64,000 nt of DNA from an uncultured Flaviramulus sp. (GTDB lineage: Bacteria; Bacteroidota; Bacteroidia; Flavobacteriales; Flavobacteriaceae), in NCBI GenBank assembly GCA_947495125.1, contig CANLXL010000003.1, positions 310,001-374,000 of the forward strand, given 5' to 3'. The position numbers and the translations under genes were made by a program. The notes beneath the pieces were generated by a model. It was not told where the DNA came from, did not search any database, and saw only the letters and a program-made list of their open reading frames with translations. Shown here one piece after another: positions 45,276 through 54,349 of this stretch (its first letter is position 1; every line of letters begins with the position of its first letter).

Positions 45276-46685
45276 ATGGGTTACAAGCGCGGAAGATATT
45301 CATGGCTTTTAAGACCCACCTTGATGATGTATGATCTTCTTGTCATTATTATCCTTGCGTTATGTTTATTAAATTCTAATAATGAAAATTTAATTTTTCC
45401 CCCGTTACCTTTTTTTAATAACAGAAACATTCTGTTTTTATCCTATTCTATAACTTCGTGGCTATTTTCGACCCAACTATTGAAATTTTATAACGTATAT
45501 CGATACACTTCGGTATTGAATATATCGTCTCTTTTAGTTAAGCAATTTGTAATCTATGGAATACTTGTTTTTGCCTTTGAAGGTGTCTTTAGAAGTATCA
45601 ATATATCCACAGAGCGTACTTTAAGATGTTTGCTATATGCATTAGGTGCAATAAGCTTTATTAAACTATTAAGCTTTTATGTGCTAAGAGCATTTCGAGT
45701 ATATCTAAAGGGAAACGTAAGAAATGTTGTTGTAATAGGAGGAGGAAATGCTGTTTGTGAACTTAAAAGAATATTAAAAGAAGAAAAAGAACTTGGGTAT
45801 AATTTGTTGGCTGTTTTTAATAATTCTGAAGGAAAATATCGAACCGGAAATACAGAGGATAGTTTTAATTTTATTAGAGATAATCAAAGCATTGATGAGA
45901 TTTATTGCGCCATTGATGAATTGTCAGAAAAAGAAATCAACCACTATGTTAAGCTTGCCAATATAAATCATTGTAATATCAAGTTTATTCCCAGCACAGA
46001 ACGAGTTTTTGCTAAACGATTTCAAACAGATTATTATAGTTACCTCCCCGTATTATCTATTCAGGAAGTTGGATTAAACAGTGGATTAAATAAGGTTATG
46101 AAACGCGGTTTTGACATTGGTTTTTCATTATTTGTTATGGTCTTTATTCTTTCATGGCTTTCTATAGTCTTATTCGTTTTAATTAAGATAGAGTCAAGGG
46201 GCCCGTTATTTTATCGACATAAGAGAACCGGTATTAATTATAAAGAATTTAATTGTTATAAGTTTAGGTCTTTAACAACAACAAAAGAAGTTAAAGGAAC
46301 CTATGTAAAACCAGATGATCTAAGACTTACTAAAATTGGAAAGTTCCTAAGGAAAACTAACATTGATGAACTCCCTCAATTTATTAATGTTTTAAAAGGA
46401 GATATGAGCGTTGTTGGTCCGCGTCCCCATATGTTATCATATACAGAAGACTATTCAAAAAAAATAGACAAATACAATTTTATTTTCAGACACCATGTAA
46501 AACCAGGGGTAACCGGTCTGGCTCAGGTCAAAGGCTATAGAGGAGAAATAGAAGAAGATAATGACATCATTAATCGTGTGAAATACGATATCTTTTATAT
46601 TGAAAATTGGTCGGTGTTATTAGACTTAAAAATTATGCTCCAAACGTTTCTTAATGCATTAAAAGGAGAAGAAAAAGCATATTAA
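45276..46685 (+). CDS. undecaprenyl-phosphate sugar phosphotransferase (WcaJ-like), second copy
   Basis: A 469-residue paralogue of the gene at 42767. N-terminal membrane helices (about 15-140), a Rossmann-like middle with NVVVIGGGNAV, and the C-terminal transferase with MKRGFDIGFSLFVMVFILSW, FNCYKFRSLTTTKE, LRKTNIDELPQFINVL, MSVVGPRPHM and KPGVTGLAQVKGYRGEIEED. It ends in NALKGEEKAY, like the first copy's NVLKGEEKAY. The two differ strongly in the N-terminal half. Either may be specific for a different sugar, or one is redundant. Its last 4 bases overlap the convergent GT4 gene. Confidence 0.92.
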   Translation: MGYKRGRYSWLLRPTLMMYDLLVIIILALCLLNSNNENLIFPPLPFFNNRNILFLSYSITSWLFSTQLLKFYNVYRYTSVLNISSLLVKQFVIYGILVFAFEGVFRSINISTERTLRCLLYALGAISFIKLLSFYVLRAFRVYLKGNVRNVVVIGGGNAVCELKRILKEEKELGYNLLAVFNNSEGKYRTGNTEDSFNFIRDNQSIDEIYCAIDELSEKEINHYVKLANINHCNIKFIPSTERVFAKRFQTDYYSYLPVLSIQEVGLNSGLNKVMKRGFDIGFSLFVMVFILSWLSIVLFVLIKIESRGPLFYRHKRTGINYKEFNCYKFRSLTTTKEVKGTYVKPDDLRLTKIGKFLRKTNIDELPQFINVLKGDMSVVGPRPHMLSYTEDYSKKIDKYNFIFRHHVKPGVTGLAQVKGYRGEIEEDNDIINRVKYDIFYIENWSVLLDLKIMLQTFLNALKGEEKAY

Positions 46686-47848
46686 AAAGCTCTATTTAGG
46701 GTGTCTAACTGAATGTTAAGGTCAAAATGCTTAAAAGCAACTTCTTTAATGTTTTCTTTCAGGTCAATATTGATGTCTGATAGGTCAATTTTAGCAATTA
46801 CACGATTCAATTCATCATAATCCCCGGCCTTAGCGACCCAACCTAAATGATGATTTTCAATAATAGTTTCACCTTCACCTCCTCCAAAGTAAAGGATCGG
46901 TAATCCTAATTTGGCATATTCAAATATCTTAGAAGGTACAGAACCATAAATTCTATTTAGCAACGGTATAATTGCAATATCATATCCAGAGATTTCTTTA
47001 TGCAACGCCTCTCTTGATAGTTCTCCATGATAGGAAATAGGGAGATGGGCGTTTTCTAAAATAAAAGATTCAATGCTTTTTCGCTCAGCACCATCTCCAT
47101 AAACGTGCAACGCTATAGCTGAATAATCCAAATGCTGAATGAGTTTATGAACACCTTGCGCAATACCTAGTAAACCGGCATATACGATTTTGATCTTATC
47201 TTCTTTTGAACGATTTTCGAGCTGAATTTCAGGAACCTTAAAGTTTGGATAATTTCGATATAAAAAGGTGTCCTTCTTGGGAAACAAAGATTTTACATGA
47301 GACAGTATTTCTTTGCTTTGACCTAGAACTAAATTTGCGTTTCTATAATTAAAGTGTTCGATGCGCTCCAGGAGTTTATAGCTAAAATTCTTTTTTAAGG
47401 CCCCCAATTCTAATCCGGCAATAGGCCATAAGTCACTCACATTTAAAACAAGTTTTCGCTGTTTCGATCTTAAGAAAAGGATACTAATAAATGCAACCAA
47501 TAATGGAGGGGATTGCACAATAACGGTTTTAGGGATTTTATGCCATAAGAAGAACGACATCAAGCTTAAACTATAAGATAACATAGCGCATAAGCGCAGT
47601 AATTTGTTTTTGGAATTACTCGCATAAATCCATAATCTATATATTAAAATATCGTTTTCGAACGATCTGTGATTAAATTTACCCTTATAATCTTTAAATA
47701 TCTTACCCGTTGGGTAATTGGGTAATGGTGTAACAACCGATACTTTAAAATGCCTCTTTTTAAGCCCTTCAGCAAGATGAAATATTCTGTTCGAAGCCGC
47801 TCCGGTCTCAGGAGGAAAATAACTGGTGATGATGAGGACCTCTTTCAT
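46682..47848 (-). CDS. glycosyltransferase family 4 (WcaI/WbuB-like)
   Basis: The 388-residue protein begins VLIITSYFPPETGAASNRIF and has VVTPLPNYPTGKIF, KIVYAGLLGIAQGVHKLIQ, and SKIFEYAKLGLPILYFGGGEGE near the C-terminus, all GT4 (GT-B fold) features similar to WcaI/WbuB. It adds a sugar in the cytoplasm or at the inner membrane. Last gene of a three-gene minus-strand operon with wecB 2 bases ahead; the product is likely tied to the UDP-ManNAc sugar that wecB makes. Confidence 0.88.
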   Translation of the reverse strand: MKEVLIITSYFPPETGAASNRIFHLAEGLKKRHFKVSVVTPLPNYPTGKIFKDYKGKFNHRSFENDILIYRLWIYASNSKNKLLRLCAMLSYSLSLMSFFLWHKIPKTVIVQSPPLLVAFISILFLRSKQRKLVLNVSDLWPIAGLELGALKKNFSYKLLERIEHFNYRNANLVLGQSKEILSHVKSLFPKKDTFLYRNYPNFKVPEIQLENRSKEDKIKIVYAGLLGIAQGVHKLIQHLDYSAIALHVYGDGAERKSIESFILENAHLPISYHGELSREALHKEISGYDIAIIPLLNRIYGSVPSKIFEYAKLGLPILYFGGGEGETIIENHHLGWVAKAGDYDELNRVIAKIDLSDINIDLKENIKEVAFKHFDLNIQLDTLNRAF

Positions 47849-47850
47849 TA

Positions 47851-48945
47851 TTATAGTTTGTAAATGTCAATCAAATGATTTACAATACGTTCAGCGGCAT
47901 TCCCATCCCAAAGTTCAGGAGTATTGCTTTGTTTCCAGTCTTTAGTTAATAATGTTTTAAAAGCTGCGTTAATTTTTTCAACATCATTACCAACCAAAAC
48001 ATTGGTACCTATGTCACAAGTTTCAGGACGTTCAGTAGAATCTCGAAGCGTGATACAAGGCACATTCATAATTGTGGTTTCTTCGGTTATGCCGCCCGAA
48101 TCCGTTAAAACAGCAAAAGCATTTTTTACCAAATAATTAAACTCTAAATACCCTAAAGGATCCACATAATTCAGGTTTTTAAAATTGAGATTAAGCCCTT
48201 GTAATAATTTTTTGGTTCTGGGATGCACCGGGAAAATAATGGGATAATCTCGTCCGAGTGTCGTAATTTGAGAAATAAGTGTTTTAAGTGTGTTTTCTTC
48301 ATCAACATTACTCGGTCGATGAAGCGTCATGACCAAATATTGCTTTTCTTTTAATTTTAGATCTTTCCATACCTGAGGTTGCTTAAAACGATTTATATTT
48401 TTAAGCAAGGTATCAATCATAACATTTCCAACAAAAAAGATGCGCTCTTTTGGGACGCCTAAGTTTTCTAAATTGCGATTCGCATAAGTTGATGTTGTAA
48501 AAAAATAATCCGTTAAACTATCGGTTACTATTCTGTTAATCTCCTCTGGCATATTCATATCCCCGGATCGTATCCCGGCTTCCACATGGGCAACTTTAAT
48601 ACCTGCTTTTTTGGCTACGATGGTACACGCCATGGTTGAAGTGACGTCCCCTACAACTATAACTAGATCACAAGGGGTGTTCCGTAACTCTTTTTCAAAG
48701 CCTATCATAATGGCGGCTGTTTGTTCAGCCTGTGTACCACTTTTTACTTCCAGGTTGGTATCAGGAAAAGGAATGTTTAGTTCTTCAAAAAAGGTATCAC
48801 TTAAATTTTTATCATAGTGCTGGCCCGTATGAACAAGTCTATAATTAATATTAAAACCATGTTCTTTTTTTACTTTGATAGCATCAATTATAGGGGCTAT
48901 CTTCATGAAGTTAGGTCGTGCTCCGGCAACAATAGTAATTTGCAT
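47851..48945 (-). CDS. wecB: UDP-N-acetylglucosamine 2-epimerase (non-hydrolysing)
   Basis: A 364-residue enzyme with the family features VAGARPNFMKIAPIIDAI, VHTGQHYDKNLSDTFF, VVGDVTSTMACTIVAKK, AHVEAGIRSGDMNMPEE and SGGITEET followed by RDSTERPET. It interconverts UDP-GlcNAc and UDP-ManNAc in the cytosol, to supply ManNAc (or, with further enzymes, ManNAcA) for surface glycan. wecC, the matching dehydrogenase, is not in the window. It overlaps the CapK-like gene by a single base. Confidence 0.94.
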   Translation of the reverse strand: MQITIVAGARPNFMKIAPIIDAIKVKKEHGFNINYRLVHTGQHYDKNLSDTFFEELNIPFPDTNLEVKSGTQAEQTAAIMIGFEKELRNTPCDLVIVVGDVTSTMACTIVAKKAGIKVAHVEAGIRSGDMNMPEEINRIVTDSLTDYFFTTSTYANRNLENLGVPKERIFFVGNVMIDTLLKNINRFKQPQVWKDLKLKEKQYLVMTLHRPSNVDEENTLKTLISQITTLGRDYPIIFPVHPRTKKLLQGLNLNFKNLNYVDPLGYLEFNYLVKNAFAVLTDSGGITEETTIMNVPCITLRDSTERPETCDIGTNVLVGNDVEKINAAFKTLLTKDWKQSNTPELWDGNAAERIVNHLIDIYKL

Positions 48946-50261
48946 TAGATTTGAGGTATTAATGAGGTGAATTGTTTTAATTTTCCACTTTTAGATCGCT
49001 TTAATTGATCCTGTTTTTCAAAATAAATATGTAACCCTTTTTCAAGATAACTTTCCATCTCCGTTTTTATTATAGCCTCTTTGTTCGTGGAAAGTGTTTT
49101 ATCACTCACATAAATAATTTTAAAAGTATCTTTTTTGTGCTGTTCAATAACAAATTCTTTTACAGAACCGTCATTTTCAATAATGCTTTTAGTGATATAA
49201 TAAAAGGTTAATCCTGCCGCACTTTTACCACTAGGCAAAACAGCAATATCGTTTGTCCGCCCAACAAGCTTTTCTAAAATGGGTTTCTGCGGTGTACTTT
49301 GTTTTGAAAGCACACCAATATCTCCAATATCGTATCGAATAAAGGCCTGTGCTTTGTTGTATAAGGATGTAATGACCAAACGCCCTTCTTGGCCATAAGA
49401 AACCGGGATATCATGCTTATCCAAGACTTCGACGAAAAGAGTTTCACTATTAACAACCCATTCTTTGTTGGGATTTTGAAAAGCAATTAAATCTAATTCT
49501 GAAGCACCATATTCATTGATTATGGGCACCCCAAATTGTGTTTCCATAAGTAATCTATCTGCATCAAAAAGCATTTCAGACGTTACCATACAGACATTTA
49601 AGGTCGGGCATATTGTTTTAAGAACAAGTTGCTTGCGTTTCAAAAATTTAGCAAACTGAACCATCGGACTCGTATACCCGTTCATATATTCGAGTCGTTT
49701 TCTCTGAAAAACACTTAACCAAGTCTCGAAAGCTTCATCACTTAAATCAAACACATTAAACCGGGTTCTTCTACTGACAAGATCTTTTAACTTCTCCTTG
49801 TAATAACCCTTTTTGTCTTTAGGGATTCCATAGAACCGAGCTTGTTTTGAGGTATTGAAGTTAATATTAAACCAGGAAAACCGATCCATAATAATACTCC
49901 AGGTTAAGGCATGGCAAAACTTGTCTTTTGCAAAAATAAAGGGCTGTCCTGAGGCCCCGGAAGTTTTATCTATATAGACATTGGATTTTGTAAATCCTTT
50001 TGATAAAAACGTTTCAAGAGGTTGCTGTAGATCCCGTTTTGACATTACAGGGATACTATTCCAGTTTTTGGGGTCGGCATTTTCAGCAAAGGATTTATAA
50101 AAAGGGTTGTGTTTTAAGTGGTAAGAAACAATCTCTTGTTTTCTTTGTGTAATATACGCTTCATAGTCATCCGTATTTTTCTTTTGAACCGACTTTAAAA
50201 AAAGACGGGCCTTATTTATGGGAAATCCACTAAGTTGCAAAGAAAGGTCGAATAACTTCAA
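48945..50261 (-). CDS. CapK-like adenylate-forming enzyme (phenylacetate-CoA-ligase family)
   Basis: A 438-residue member of the ANL superfamily, close to the CapK/PaaK group found in capsule and exopolysaccharide loci. ATP-binding VYIDKTSGASGQPFIF is at about 95-110, VPIINEYGASELDLIA near 235 and FIRYDIGDIGVLSK near 315. CapK-like proteins may activate a carboxylic or amino acid as acyl-AMP for attachment to a sugar, but the substrate is not known. First gene of the minus-strand operon. TACTTTG on the minus strand (50289-50295) could be a weak -7 element. The 218-base gap to purD otherwise has only the promoter listed. Confidence 0.85.
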   Translation of the reverse strand: MKLFDLSLQLSGFPINKARLFLKSVQKKNTDDYEAYITQRKQEIVSYHLKHNPFYKSFAENADPKNWNSIPVMSKRDLQQPLETFLSKGFTKSNVYIDKTSGASGQPFIFAKDKFCHALTWSIIMDRFSWFNINFNTSKQARFYGIPKDKKGYYKEKLKDLVSRRTRFNVFDLSDEAFETWLSVFQRKRLEYMNGYTSPMVQFAKFLKRKQLVLKTICPTLNVCMVTSEMLFDADRLLMETQFGVPIINEYGASELDLIAFQNPNKEWVVNSETLFVEVLDKHDIPVSYGQEGRLVITSLYNKAQAFIRYDIGDIGVLSKQSTPQKPILEKLVGRTNDIAVLPSGKSAAGLTFYYITKSIIENDGSVKEFVIEQHKKDTFKIIYVSDKTLSTNKEAIIKTEMESYLEKGLHIYFEKQDQLKRSKSGKLKQFTSLIPQI

Positions 50262-50385
50262 TCGAAATCGGTTAAAATGTTAATGCGGCAAAGTAAGGAA
50301 ATATTTTATAATGGCGATCTTCAATGTAATACTTGAGTTCTTAAATAAAACTTTTGAATAATTCTTTTTTAAAGGTAAAAGCAAT

Positions 50386-50393
50386 TATTTTTG
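50386..50393 (+). promoter_or_regulatory. -7 promoter element TATTTTTG for purD
   Basis: TATTTTTG matches TAnnTTTG and is 86 bases before the purD start codon. There is no -33 TTTG at a convincing distance. Confidence 0.4.
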
Positions 50394-50479
50394 CACACGA
50401 TAAAACATTTTTAATGCAAGTCATTAAGAATGCAATAATTGTAATTCCCGACTATAAGGGAAACTAAAAAGTTACCATA

Positions 50480-51751
50480 ATGAATATTTTAGTACTTGGT
50501 TCTGGTGGAAGAGAACATACCTTTGTATGGAAAATTGCTCAAAGTCCTTTATGTGATACATTATTTGTTGCACCTGGGAATTCTGGAACTGCAGAAATTG
50601 CCACAAATGTAAATATTGGCGTAACAGATTTTGAAGCCATTAAAGCACTCGTTTTAACTGAGGATATTCAAATGGTGGTTGTTGGCCCTGAAGACCCTCT
50701 TGTAAAAGGGATTCATGATTTCTTTTTAAATGATGAAGAATTAAAACATATATCGGTTATTGGTCCGCAAAAAAGAGCGGCCGAGTTGGAAGGGAGTAAG
50801 GAATTTGCTAAAGAGTTTTTATACCGGCATAATATTCCAACGGCGGCTTACGAAAGTTTTACAAAAGAAACCGTAGAAAAGGGCTATGCCTTTTTAGAAA
50901 CACTAACCCCGCCCTATGTGCTAAAGGCCGATGGATTGGCAGCAGGGAAAGGTGTTGTTATTCTGGATGATTTGAATGCCGCAAAAGCCGAGTTAAAAAG
51001 TATGCTTGTTGATGCTAAATTTGGAGAAGCAAGTACGAAAGTCGTTATAGAGGAATTTTTGGACGGTATTGAATTAAGTTGTTTTGTACTTACCGATGGG
51101 GAGCATTATAAAATTCTACCAACAGCCAAAGATTATAAACGTATTGGTGAGGGTGATACGGGCTTAAATACAGGTGGTATGGGGGCTGTTTCTCCGGTAC
51201 CTTTTGCAACAGATGAATTTCTTAATAAAATAGAAGAACGTATTGTAAAGCCTACGATTGACGGGTTTAAAAAAGACAACTTACCCTATATTGGATTTGT
51301 CTTTATAGGCCTTATTAAAGTTGGCGACGACCCCAAGGTTATAGAGTATAATGTCCGTATGGGAGACCCTGAAACAGAGGTTGTTTTACCAAGATTAAAA
51401 AATGATTTTGTTGAAATATTACAAGCCATGTCCAATGGAACTCTAGACAACATTGATATTAATATTGATGAACGTGCAGCAACGACAATTATGTTAGTCT
51501 CAGGGGGCTACCCTGAAGCTTATGAAAAGGGTAAAGAGATTACTGGCGTAAGTAACATAAAGGATTCTATACCTTTTCATGCCGGAGCCATTTTAAAAGA
51601 CGGGAAGATTGTAACTTCCGGAGGGCGTGTCATGGCGATTACATCTTATGGTGAAACCTACCAGGAAGCCATAAAAAAATCTTATCAAAATATAGAAAAG
51701 CTACATTTTGATAAGATGAATTATCGTAAAGATATTGGTTTCGATTTATAA
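50480..51751 (+). CDS. purD: phosphoribosylamine-glycine ligase
   Basis: The 423-residue ATP-grasp enzyme joins glycine to 5-phosphoribosylamine in purine synthesis. It starts NILVLGSGGREHTFVWKI, has VVVGPEDPLVKGI, the ATP-binding PYVLKADGLAAGKGVVILDD, NTGGMGAVSPVPF and VIEYNVRMGDPETEVVLPR, in normal order and at a normal length. It stands outside a purine operon here. The 3' end overlaps the convergent DUF6341 gene by 6 bases. Confidence 0.98.
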   Translation: MNILVLGSGGREHTFVWKIAQSPLCDTLFVAPGNSGTAEIATNVNIGVTDFEAIKALVLTEDIQMVVVGPEDPLVKGIHDFFLNDEELKHISVIGPQKRAAELEGSKEFAKEFLYRHNIPTAAYESFTKETVEKGYAFLETLTPPYVLKADGLAAGKGVVILDDLNAAKAELKSMLVDAKFGEASTKVVIEEFLDGIELSCFVLTDGEHYKILPTAKDYKRIGEGDTGLNTGGMGAVSPVPFATDEFLNKIEERIVKPTIDGFKKDNLPYIGFVFIGLIKVGDDPKVIEYNVRMGDPETEVVLPRLKNDFVEILQAMSNGTLDNIDINIDERAATTIMLVSGGYPEAYEKGKEITGVSNIKDSIPFHAGAILKDGKIVTSGGRVMAITSYGETYQEAIKKSYQNIEKLHFDKMNYRKDIGFDL

Positions 51752-51985
51752 ATAAGAGTGCGAAGAGATGCTTTTATCTTCTTCGTTGTTATCGTTAAAC
51801 ATTTTAAGCTGCTTCATCCAATAAAGCATAGCCACAAAACCAACGATCAAAAAAATCCAGGATACCACGTTAGCTGCGAACCAGTTGTCCAGTTCTAAGG
51901 TTCTTAAAGCATCGTAAGGTGCAAAAAGCACATTAACAAACAAATCAGCAATGGCTTCCCAAAAATCTTTCCAAAAATATGTCAT
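51746..51985 (-). CDS. DUF6341 family small membrane protein
   Basis: A 79-residue protein from the ATG at 51985, chosen over a longer frame because MTYFWKDFWEAIADLFVN is the family-like N-terminus. It has one strong membrane helix (about 37-58, VVSWIFLIVGFVAMLYWM) preceded by an amphipathic segment, and ends NEEDKSISSHSYL, a tail I recognise in flavobacterial DUF6341 proteins. Function is unknown. It converges with purD and is divergent from the DUF6427 gene, from which it is 45 bases away. Confidence 0.75.
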   Translation of the reverse strand: MTYFWKDFWEAIADLFVNVLFAPYDALRTLELDNWFAANVVSWIFLIVGFVAMLYWMKQLKMFNDNNEEDKSISSHSYL

Positions 51986-52030
51986 TGTAATAAATATTAT
52001 ATTTACAAAGCAAAAATACAAAAAGAGTTA

Positions 52031-52954
52031 ATGATTACAAGCATTTTTAATAAATCTAAGCCATTAAATTTTACGATTGTTTTCTTTATAACACTTTTAG
52101 CCTTCGTGGTGGCTAATTTGGAATCGAAGGAAGAATCAATTTCAGTATACTACATACTTGGCCAGGCGACCATATTTTTATTTTGCTATCTGTCTATTTT
52201 AGTTTTAAATTTTGTAGTTAGTAAAAACAGTTTAACATTAAATAATAATTACGAAGTTTTACTGTTTAGTCTTTTTTTATTGGCTATTAAACAAACAACT
52301 TTAGATGTAAACATTCTTTTTTCCAATTTATTTGTACTGCTCGCTTTAAGAAGACTACTAAGTTTACGTTCTCAAATTAGTATTAATAAAAAGTTATTTG
52401 ATGCCGCTTTTTGGATTGCTATTGCAGCCTTATTTTACTTTTGGGCAATCTTGTTTTTTATTCTAATTCTCGTATCGCTTATTTTATATACCGATAATAA
52501 GTTGAACTATTGGATTATCCCCTTTGTGGGTTTGATTACTGTTTTTTTACTGGGGGTGAGCTTATCAGTTTTGATGCATAACAATTATTTTGAAATTTTT
52601 AAAAGCTTACCGGAAGTAAGCTACGATTTTAGCAACTATAATTCACCAAAATACTTAATAGCCATTACCATGTTGTTTTCTTTTGGTTTGTGGTCCTCTA
52701 TATTTTATGTAAAAAGTATAAAGCAAAAAAAGAAGGCATTAAGACCATCATTTAATATAGTTTTAGTTATGGTTATACTGGCGTTTTCAATAGTTATATT
52801 AGCTCCAAAAAAGGGTGGAAGCGAATTTTTATTTTTGTTTGCACCACTGGCAATTATTATTACAAATTATTTGGAAAATATTCCTGATAAATGGTTTAAA
52901 GAAGTGTTTCTATCGGTATTAATAATAGTTCCCTTTGTTCTGTTAGTGTTGTAG
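52031..52954 (+). CDS. DUF6427 family polytopic membrane protein
   Basis: The 307-residue protein consists almost wholly of about nine membrane helices with short loops, beginning MITSIFNKSKPLNFTIVFF. I recognise this as the DUF6427 family that often neighbours upp in Flavobacteriia; function unknown. The central DFSNYNSPKYLIA loop is the longest one outside the membrane. It converges with upp, overlapping its 3' end by 12 bases. Confidence 0.75.
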   Translation: MITSIFNKSKPLNFTIVFFITLLAFVVANLESKEESISVYYILGQATIFLFCYLSILVLNFVVSKNSLTLNNNYEVLLFSLFLLAIKQTTLDVNILFSNLFVLLALRRLLSLRSQISINKKLFDAAFWIAIAALFYFWAILFFILILVSLILYTDNKLNYWIIPFVGLITVFLLGVSLSVLMHNNYFEIFKSLPEVSYDFSNYNSPKYLIAITMLFSFGLWSSIFYVKSIKQKKKALRPSFNIVLVMVILAFSIVILAPKKGGSEFLFLFAPLAIIITNYLENIPDKWFKEVFLSVLIIVPFVLLVL

Positions 52955-53602
52955 TTTTTCTCCAAAAGCCAAATCGCCGGCATCACCTAACCCCGGGATA
53001 ATATAACCCTTGTCATTAAGTTTATTGTCTATAGCGGCAATCCATAAATGTGTGTTGTGATCAAACGTGTGCTGCACAAAATCCACACCTTTTTGAGCTC
53101 CGATAACGCTTATTAAATGCACTTTTTTTGGCGTTCCAAAAGGTTTTAAAGCTTCAAAAGTAGCAACCATAGATTGTCCTGTTGCTAGCATAGGATCTGC
53201 CAAAATCAACGTTTTGTTTTCTAAACTCGGGCATGCTAAATATTCAACAATGATTTCGAAACTTTCCGGATTATGTTTGTGATGTCTATAGGCTGAAATA
53301 AATGCATTTTCTGCAGTATCAAAATAATTTAGTAACCCGTTATGCAGCGGAACCCCGGCTCTTAAAATGGAGCAAAGAACAATATCATTATTCAATAAGT
53401 TTATCGCACAATCTCCCAGAGGTGTTTTAATAGTGTTTGGAGTATAATTTAAAAACTTGCTCATTTCATACCCTAAAACTTCCCCAATACGTTCTATGTT
53501 ACGACGAAAACGCATGCTATCTTTTTGGATGTTGAGGTCCCTTATTTCGGAAATAAAAGTATTTAAAATTGAGTTTTCCAGGGATAAATTATGAATATGC
53601 AT
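52943..53602 (-). CDS. upp: uracil phosphoribosyltransferase
   Basis: A 219-residue type I phosphoribosyltransferase. The PRPP-binding loop is LILADPMLATGQSMVATFEA (about 133-152); CSILRAGVPLHNGLLNYF is the pyrophosphate loop and the C-terminal DKGYIIPGLGDAGDLAFG contacts uracil. It salvages uracil to UMP in the cytosol. Length is slightly above the bacterial norm of about 208. A short divergent gap separates it from the DUF4254 gene. Confidence 0.95.
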   Translation of the reverse strand: MHIHNLSLENSILNTFISEIRDLNIQKDSMRFRRNIERIGEVLGYEMSKFLNYTPNTIKTPLGDCAINLLNNDIVLCSILRAGVPLHNGLLNYFDTAENAFISAYRHHKHNPESFEIIVEYLACPSLENKTLILADPMLATGQSMVATFEALKPFGTPKKVHLISVIGAQKGVDFVQHTFDHNTHLWIAAIDNKLNDKGYIIPGLGDAGDLAFGEKLQH

Positions 53603-53648
53603 TATCGTTTTCTATTTTGTTTGAGTAGTAAAGTTAAGTAAATAGGAG

Positions 53649-53656
53649 TATATTTG
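53649..53656 (+). promoter_or_regulatory. -7 promoter element TATATTTG for the DUF4254 gene
   Basis: TATATTTG matches TAnnTTTG, 20 bases before the start codon of the DUF4254 gene in the 74-base divergent gap with upp. Two TTTG motifs lie upstream, but at a longer distance (25 and 29 bases) than usual. Confidence 0.45.
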
Positions 53657-53676
53657 TGCTCTAAAATTTTCATAAT

Positions 53677-54282
53677 ATGTTTACAAGTAAGGCTAATGAA
53701 ATATTTCAAGAAGTTATTGAGAAATATCACATTATCAACACGGTTGACCAACCATTTGAAAACGCTTACCCTAAAAGTGAGTTGTTAGAACATTTATTGT
53801 ATAGAAAGTGTTGGATTGATACGGTGCAATGGCATTATGAAGATATTATTCGCGACCCGCAAATCGATCCTGTAGCAGCTTTAAGGCTTAAGCGTCAAAT
53901 AGATGCTTCTAACCAGGACAGAACAGACATGGTGGAATATATTGACAGCTACTTTCTGGAACAATATAAAGATATAACAGTAAAAAATAACGCTACAATT
54001 AACACTGAAAGTCCGGCATGGGGTGTGGATAGACTTTCTATTCTGGCTTTAAAAGTATATCATATGAATGAAGAGGCGACACGTACAGATGCATCCGCTG
54101 AACACAAAACTGCCTGCCAAAAGAAACTGGATATTTTGTTGGAACAGCGTGTGGATTTATCTACGGCCATCGATACGCTTTTAGGTGATATTGAAAGAGG
54201 AGATAAGTACATGAAAGTATATAAGCAAATGAAAATGTATAATGACGATGAGCTAAACCCGGTATTGCGCTCACAAAAGTAA
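53677..54282 (+). CDS. DUF4254 domain protein
   Basis: The 201-residue soluble, mostly helical protein matches DUF4254: LLYRKCWIDTVQWHYEDIIRDPQIDP in the first third (residues given in parts: LLYRKCWIDTVQWHYEDII) and VDRLSILALKVYHM in the middle. In Bacteroidota such genes usually precede a glycosyltransferase family 9 gene, as is the case here after 67 bases. Function unknown; a link to lipopolysaccharide core assembly is only by neighbourhood. Confidence 0.8.
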   Translation: MFTSKANEIFQEVIEKYHIINTVDQPFENAYPKSELLEHLLYRKCWIDTVQWHYEDIIRDPQIDPVAALRLKRQIDASNQDRTDMVEYIDSYFLEQYKDITVKNNATINTESPAWGVDRLSILALKVYHMNEEATRTDASAEHKTACQKKLDILLEQRVDLSTAIDTLLGDIERGDKYMKVYKQMKMYNDDELNPVLRSQK

Positions 54283-54349
54283 GTCACAAAACCCCTTTAC
54301 TTTTGGAAGGAAGGATTTCAATTTCTTAAAATTGAAAGACGGAAAGGTA

